From Paramacrobiotus metropolitanus (taxonomy: Eukaryota; Tardigrada; Eutardigrada; Parachela; Macrobiotidae): a stretch of 13,232 nucleotides of DNA. Under the pieces are notes generated by a model, which did not search any database, was not told the DNA's origin, and was given only the letters and a program-made list of their open reading frames with translations. The stretch covers positions 498,001-511,232 of the forward strand of contig NW_026570323.1 of the NCBI RefSeq assembly GCF_019649055.1, written 5' to 3'. The position numbers and the translations under genes are program-made. Below, piece after piece: positions 9,274-13,232 of this stretch. Position 1 is the stretch's first letter. Each line of letters starts with the position of its first letter.

Positions 9274-9932
9274 GGTTGATCATCCAAGGAGCCTGCTCCG
9301 TGGATCGAGAAATTTTGGGAACAGCTAAATGTCTTAGGATTGCTCAACTTGCAAGACCAGTATCTGATGCAAGCCTGTCAAAAAACCTGGAACAAATGAG
9401 AAAGCGAAAGCAGCTTTGACAGAAATCACAAGTATCCTAACGGGTCGATCGAATCACAAACATGATAAACAGAAGTAGAACTGATATTAAAAACAACCCA
9501 AAATTGCAGTTTTGGAGACTCTATGCTGCTGCGGAACAGTGCAAAGTTGCAAATGGAAATCATTACCGGAAAGTGCAAGCGGAAGTGAATAACACCGCCA
9601 CCCGCGAGGTTTTGTATACGCTTATCCTCCGTGCAGGGCATACCGACCGTGCCAGCGGTTACGTAATCTTCCCTCGAATAACGTTTCTTTTGTCTGCTGG
9701 AACACACTCAACAGCGACTGTCTCGGTGTCTCCCATCTTTAGCGGTGGTGCGATTCCGCAAAGGCATCGAAATTTGTTATGATCTAGCCGAGCATGTCAA
9801 AGTCAAGAATTTCACTTGTGAACATGTGATCTCCTACAGTCAGCTGTTTTGACGTCGTGGCTAGCAGGTCATCTGCAGTGTTTTGTACCGGGCCTACCGG
9901 CTACTTTTCCGTCTTACGTGGCCTGTTCGTGA
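9274..9932. other. Intergenic region between BTB gene B and the plus-strand BTB fragment
   Basis: Gene B begins at 9273 on the minus strand and the BTB fragment runs on the plus strand from about 9933, so they are head to head and this is the presumed 5' flank of both. Open frames on each strand (9462-9782 plus, 9426-9707 minus) overlap each other and resemble nothing I know. I see no TATA box at a convincing distance from 9273. Confidence 0.4.
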
Positions 9933-10350
9933 TCGACATCGTCTGCGATACCCGGCGTACCCAGTGCAGTGAATGATGTGAGTACACTGGTGCACCAGGA
10001 GGACTTGGCAGTCAGCGATGTGCAGTTTGTTGCCGGGCTGGAACCTGGTCAAGAAAAATCCCTTCATCTACAGAGAGCAGTAAGTGCGAACCTTTTCCTC
10101 AGTGCATCATGTTAATTCCCGTTGTCAATGACAAAAGCCTTGATTATTTGCAGGCTTCGTTGGCTGATGCGAGCCCTGTATTTCCTGCAGTTACCAGAGA
10201 AACACGCCCTCTGTATAACGCCCTTGTAAAATGTTTCAGTAAGTACAATTTGTATGATTTGCCGATGGCCCAGTGGCAACCAAACCGGCCTAAAATCATG
10301 GTGCCGTGGTTTCGACTCCCGCGATCGGCAGATTTTTTCGGAGTTACTAT
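9933..10350 (+). pseudogene. BTB-like gene fragment, two exons with an intact intron
   Basis: Exon a (about 9933-10079) is open after an in-frame TGA at 9930-9932 and contains VSDVQFVAGLEPGQEKSLH. This matches LSDVQFAVG...EVKIFH of exon 1 in genes B and C. A GTAAGT donor at 10080 and a TTTGCAG acceptor ending at 10153 remove a 74-nt intron in phase 0. Exon b (10154-10350) then reads ASLADASPVFPAV, matching FLSLSSDVFHAMF of BTB exon 2, and ends near ADFFGVT at an AT|GTAAGC donor in phase 2, the same phase as the exon 2/3 junction of B and C. It is about 20 residues longer than B in this part. There is no in-frame ATG, and no counterpart of exons 3-6 was found before gene C. It is probably a truncated, diverged and inverted copy. 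Confidence 0.5.
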
Positions 10351-10683
10351 GTAAGCTCAACCCAGTCCAAGCATAGTGGAGATGCTACCGATCCCGATCC
10401 CGCTATCAAGTTAATAAATTAGGTTGATTTTTACTTAACCGAAAGTAAAAGTTACCATGTTTGCTGACCGTTCATCGTAATTATCACTATGAGATTACCA
10501 TAACAGAATGAGGAACAAGAAAACTAGAGTAGGATCTGAAAGCATGCTTAAAACAACAACGTCAAATGAAACGAAGCGCGATTACAAAGAAGCTTTGCTC
10601 ATTGCGCAAAGCAGCAAAACAGCGTGCGCGAATGCGCGTATTCCGGTTAATGTTATACGAGTACTGCATATAATAGCGTATTT
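10351..10683. other. Gap between the BTB fragment and BTB gene C
   Basis: This stretch should hold the fragment's third BTB exon if it were complete, but no YVYSD-like or CADKYD-like reading is visible on the plus strand. An AATAAA near 10413-10420 (plus) might be a poly(A) signal. A plus-strand frame at 10508-10738 is Lys/Thr/Ala-rich and resembles nothing known. This also forms the 3' flank of gene C on the minus strand, where I found no clear AATAAA. Confidence 0.4.
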
Positions 10684-13232
10684 TCAACAATTCACTTCTT
10701 CTTTGTTGGCCGCTTTCCACGCTATAACCTCGTCTTGACGCAGAAGCAGATCCTCCGTCTTAACCGACATTTCCCGCCCATCAACCTCCACCACATGGAG
10801 GCCCGCCCGTCGATAACAGTAGCTAACCGCACTGGGCACACCCGAAACGAGGATATGGAGCCGTTGGCCACGTTGCAGAATATCCGCAGCACGAATGATG
10901 TACTGAGGGCTCATGAAGGGCCACCAATTATTCATCTTTCTCATCCAGCGAATTCTGACATTCTGCTCTGACACTCCGATGACCTCCGCCGGGTACCAGA
11001 CGTCATCGACGCCCTGCGCAAAAACCATTTCGTTGTGTTTAAATACCGCCTCCCCGACGCGGTACTGCACGTAACTGCGCGGTTCACAGTCAAAAGATAG
11101 CACGAGATTCTCGTTGTTATGTTTGTACATGAAGATGTCCCAGAGTTCCGCTGGAAGCAACAAAGCATTCTGAAAAGAAAACACACACATCTTAATTAGA
11201 TATGCGGGATCCGCTTGCACCGTAAATACTGTGACCATATTCACGTCTTCTGTGCTTTAAAGGAAATAACTTTCACTGTCAAAAGATAGCACGATTCTTC
11301 GTGCTATCAATCTTGCGCTATCTTTTAAAGGAAATAACCTTCTACACACTAAAATGTTCGCATTCGTTCATTCAGGCGCTTGTTTTTACCCGTTCTATTT
11401 GATTCTACAACCGAATGATCTGTACACCTTGGTGCGAAATAAAAGAGCAAAAGGTTCAGCCGTACAGCCATGCTCTAAAGACTAAATGTCATCCTATCTC
11501 CCGATTTTTGTAAAATGGCACATAACTTTCAATGAAGATGTAAAGATTTTAATACAAGTGCGAGTTTTGCCGGTTACACGACGTCATAAACAAATGGTAA
11601 CAATGTGACAAACCAAATTTCTTAACCGAAGAAAAAGTAGGGCGCACGTCGAAGACTCAGAATATGACGCAAACCAATACGAACAAGGATGGCTGTACCG
11701 GCACGTACTTTGAGAGGACCGCTGGCTAGCTCAGCATCGGTCAACAGCGGAAAGCGAACAAGGAAGAGAACGGCACCTAGGATTTCCCGCCGGTTGGTGG
11801 TGGATGGGTCCACATTCTTGCGCTTGCAGGCCTCAACAGCCCACCTAAAAGGACTAAATCAATTAGGAACAACCCAAATCTTAATCGCATTTCAGCGATT
11901 CAGACTGACGCAGTGTTCTCCACTCGCTCCGGCCTGAAAATGACAGATGTCACTTACGCCTCGACAGCTGTGTAGATGATGTATTCGGGCGCCGCCAGTG
12001 TGGGGCGCTGCACAACCATCTGCAGCGTTCCATGGCTCAGTCCCGTGAAGTATTCCGACTGGAAGACGGCACCGTCCGAAGCGTCTATCAGATCCAAACA
12101 TGCCTCCACAATACTGTCGAAATTCGGACCCCAAACGTTAATCTGCAAAGTGCAAATGCAAGTAAAGTATATCAAACGTTTCAAACGCTTCAGTTTTCTG
12201 TGTGTGTAAGAAAAATCATTGTAATGTTAAACGAGGCTTCGTGTTTTTGAAATGGGAAAAAATAGCATAAATCATTAATCAAAATTAAAAAAAATATTCA
12301 TCAATCATCACCATATTTCACCACACTATTTCGACTCGGGAGTCCGGATAATCGTTATACAGAATTCAATGCCATAAATTTCGAACGTCATAAGTACGGT
12401 ATCTGTAATAATTTTGTGATAACTGGCAATTTTTGGGGAAGTTATAGCAATTCCTGTGCTGAATTAGAATACAACGAAAAAACTCGAGAAACGTTGTTAA
12501 AAAGAATAAATATCCTTATTTTTAGTAAGTAAATTTCTTGCTCGTACGTTCAGATTCTAAATTTCTAATCAAGTCATTGGATTGCAGATCATTTTGAAAT
12601 CGCTTCAAACTGTCTGCTTTCAACCACAGAAGGATTCAATTACTTAGTATCGAAATCCAAACGAAAACAAGCTTCTGATCAGTGCAACTTACATTTTCCA
12701 GAGCTATGAGACAGTTCTCTGTGTTGAGTTCCACCTGTAAATAGACGCAGCAGATCTCCGCCAGCCATGGCAGGTCATACTTGTCGGCGCAGTATAAAGT
12801 GGGAAATACGTTCTGCCAATTCAGATCGTCCACGGCATTCTCATATATGTAACTATCAAATTCCCCGCCGCATGTGAAAAAACAACAAAATTCATACTTG
12901 TACTGAGTTGTACACTTTCTGACCGACCTGAGCATGTTAGCAAATGCTGCGGACGGAATCTCGGGATCTGGATGATGTCCTGATTGTTGTCAGCCAAATT
13001 CCCGAAGAACATGGCGTGAAATACATCGCTGCTCAGGCTCAAGAATATTCTACACAAAATCACATTTTCTATCAAGCTGCAAAGGAGCTTCGGTGAAATA
13101 CACCGTCACCACGTACTTGTGAGCATGAAAAATCTTCTTGGCCATGATCGCGTCCCACGGCGAACTGTACATCGCTTAGTTCGGCGAGGGATAAGGCACG
13201 CTTCATGCGACCGATGACCCCGTCAATGGCGC
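10684..13232 (-). CDS. BTB gene C: BTB-BACK protein with C-terminal Tudor-like domain, 5' end outside window
   Basis: Exons: 13232(partial)-13116, 13049-12928, 12852-12693, 12142-11958, 11844-11709 and 11169-10684. All introns are GT-AG, with good donors such as AAT|GTAAGT and GC|GTAAGT. It is a tandem paralog of the gene ending at 7009: exons 2-4 have identical lengths and phases. BTB motifs are LSDVQFAVG, IFLSLSSDVFHAMF, YIYENAVDDLN and YCADKYDLPWL. BACK includes NVWGPNFDSIVEACLDLID, TAVEAWAVEACKRKN and RFPLLTDAELASGPLK. The last exon gives 161 residues with NALLLPAELWDIFMYKHN, GEAVFKHNEMVF, DDVWYPAEVIG and IIRAADILQRGQR, the proposed Tudor/Agenet-like reader. It probably acts as a Cullin-3 adaptor. 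Exon 2 (122 nt) is one base short for its frame near 12963-12965, exactly as in B. The end of exon 1 near 13130-13145 also seems not to stay in frame, but I am unsure of the base count there. The start codon lies beyond 13232. Confidence 0.82.
11170..11708. other. Intron 5 of BTB gene C
   Basis: This 539-nt phase-0 intron runs from a CAAA|GTACGT donor to a TTTTCAG acceptor (minus). It corresponds to the 680-nt intron 5 of gene B. Positions about 11381-11440 resemble the left arm of the inverted repeat in gene B's intron, including a (C/A)CGAATGATCTGTACAC-like word, suggesting shared ancestral intron sequence. It also contains the small repeat cluster at 11255-11338. Confidence 0.6.
11255..11338. 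repeat. Local repeat cluster with a hairpin, partly copied from exon 6
   Basis: TTTAAAGGAAATAAC occurs at 11256-11270 and again at 11324-11338. Between them lies GTCAAAAGATAGCACGA (11279-11295), identical over 17 bases to 11089-11105 inside exon 6 of gene C. The match continues with one mismatch and a 2-base gap on either side. GATAGCACGA (11285-11294) pairs with TCGTGCTATC (11299-11308) around a 4-base loop, and AAAAGATAGC (11281-11290) also pairs with 11317-11326. This pattern fits a replication template-switch event. Confidence 0.75.
12143..12692. other. Intron 3 of BTB gene C
   Basis: A 550-nt AT-rich intron with a GTAAGT donor and a TTTGCAG acceptor on the minus strand. The matching intron in gene B is only 61 nt, so the length difference is due to expansion here or loss there. 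I see no gene or clear repeat in it. Confidence 0.6.

Noticed and set aside
10306-10330. tRNA T-arm-like TTTCGACTCCC
   Set aside because: The stem is imperfect, and no acceptor, D or anticodon arms can be drawn around it.
10333-10340. T-TTT-TTC run in the plus-strand BTB fragment as a -1 frameshift site
   Set aside because: The unshifted frame reaches a good donor (AT|GTAAGC) in the phase shared with genes B and C, so no slippage is needed.

Overview
This window looks like nuclear DNA of an invertebrate metazoan. Its genes are split by GT-AG introns, many only 60-130 nt long. Base composition is mildly AT-rich, spacers are long and gene-poor, and the protein families are animal ones: a secreted CAP/SCP-domain protein and BTB-BACK adaptor proteins. 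The phylum cannot be fixed from the sequence. A small ecdysozoan such as a tardigrade would fit, but that is only an inference.

Layout. Positions 440-4116 (minus) hold a four-exon gene for a secreted CAP protein: signal peptide, cysteine-rich module, threonine-rich linker, complete CAP domain, and a long C-terminal tail I cannot assign. Its CAP2 signature is rebuilt exactly across the last splice junction. Its 1.66-kb first intron holds a strand-biased stretch with promoter-like and possible retroelement-like signals, plus two perfect palindromes (38 bp and 20 bp). Positions 4117-7008 are a long spacer without a recognisable gene. Positions 7009-9273 (minus) hold a six-exon BTB-BACK gene, called B here. 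Positions 9933-10350 (plus) hold a two-exon BTB-like fragment with an intact intron but no continuation. Positions 10684-13232 (minus) hold a second six-exon BTB-BACK gene, called C, cut by the right window edge and a tandem paralog of B.

B and C share intron positions and phases and near-identical exon lengths (122, 160 and 185 nt for exons 2-4). In both, the BTB and BACK domains are followed by a single large last exon encoding a conserved domain of about 160 residues with a GE.VF...D.WYPA.VIG core. This resembles a Tudor/Agenet-type barrel, possibly two in tandem. BTB-BACK proteins are typically Cullin-3 substrate adaptors, so this domain may be the substrate reader. That is inference.

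The most interesting points are: (1) the same one-base frame offset at the same C-run in exon 2 of both B and C; (2) further lesions only in B, including an intron ending in AC where C has AG; (3) the BTB-BACK plus Tudor-like architecture; (4) a long inverted repeat in intron 5 of B; (5) the CAP protein's 215-residue tail.
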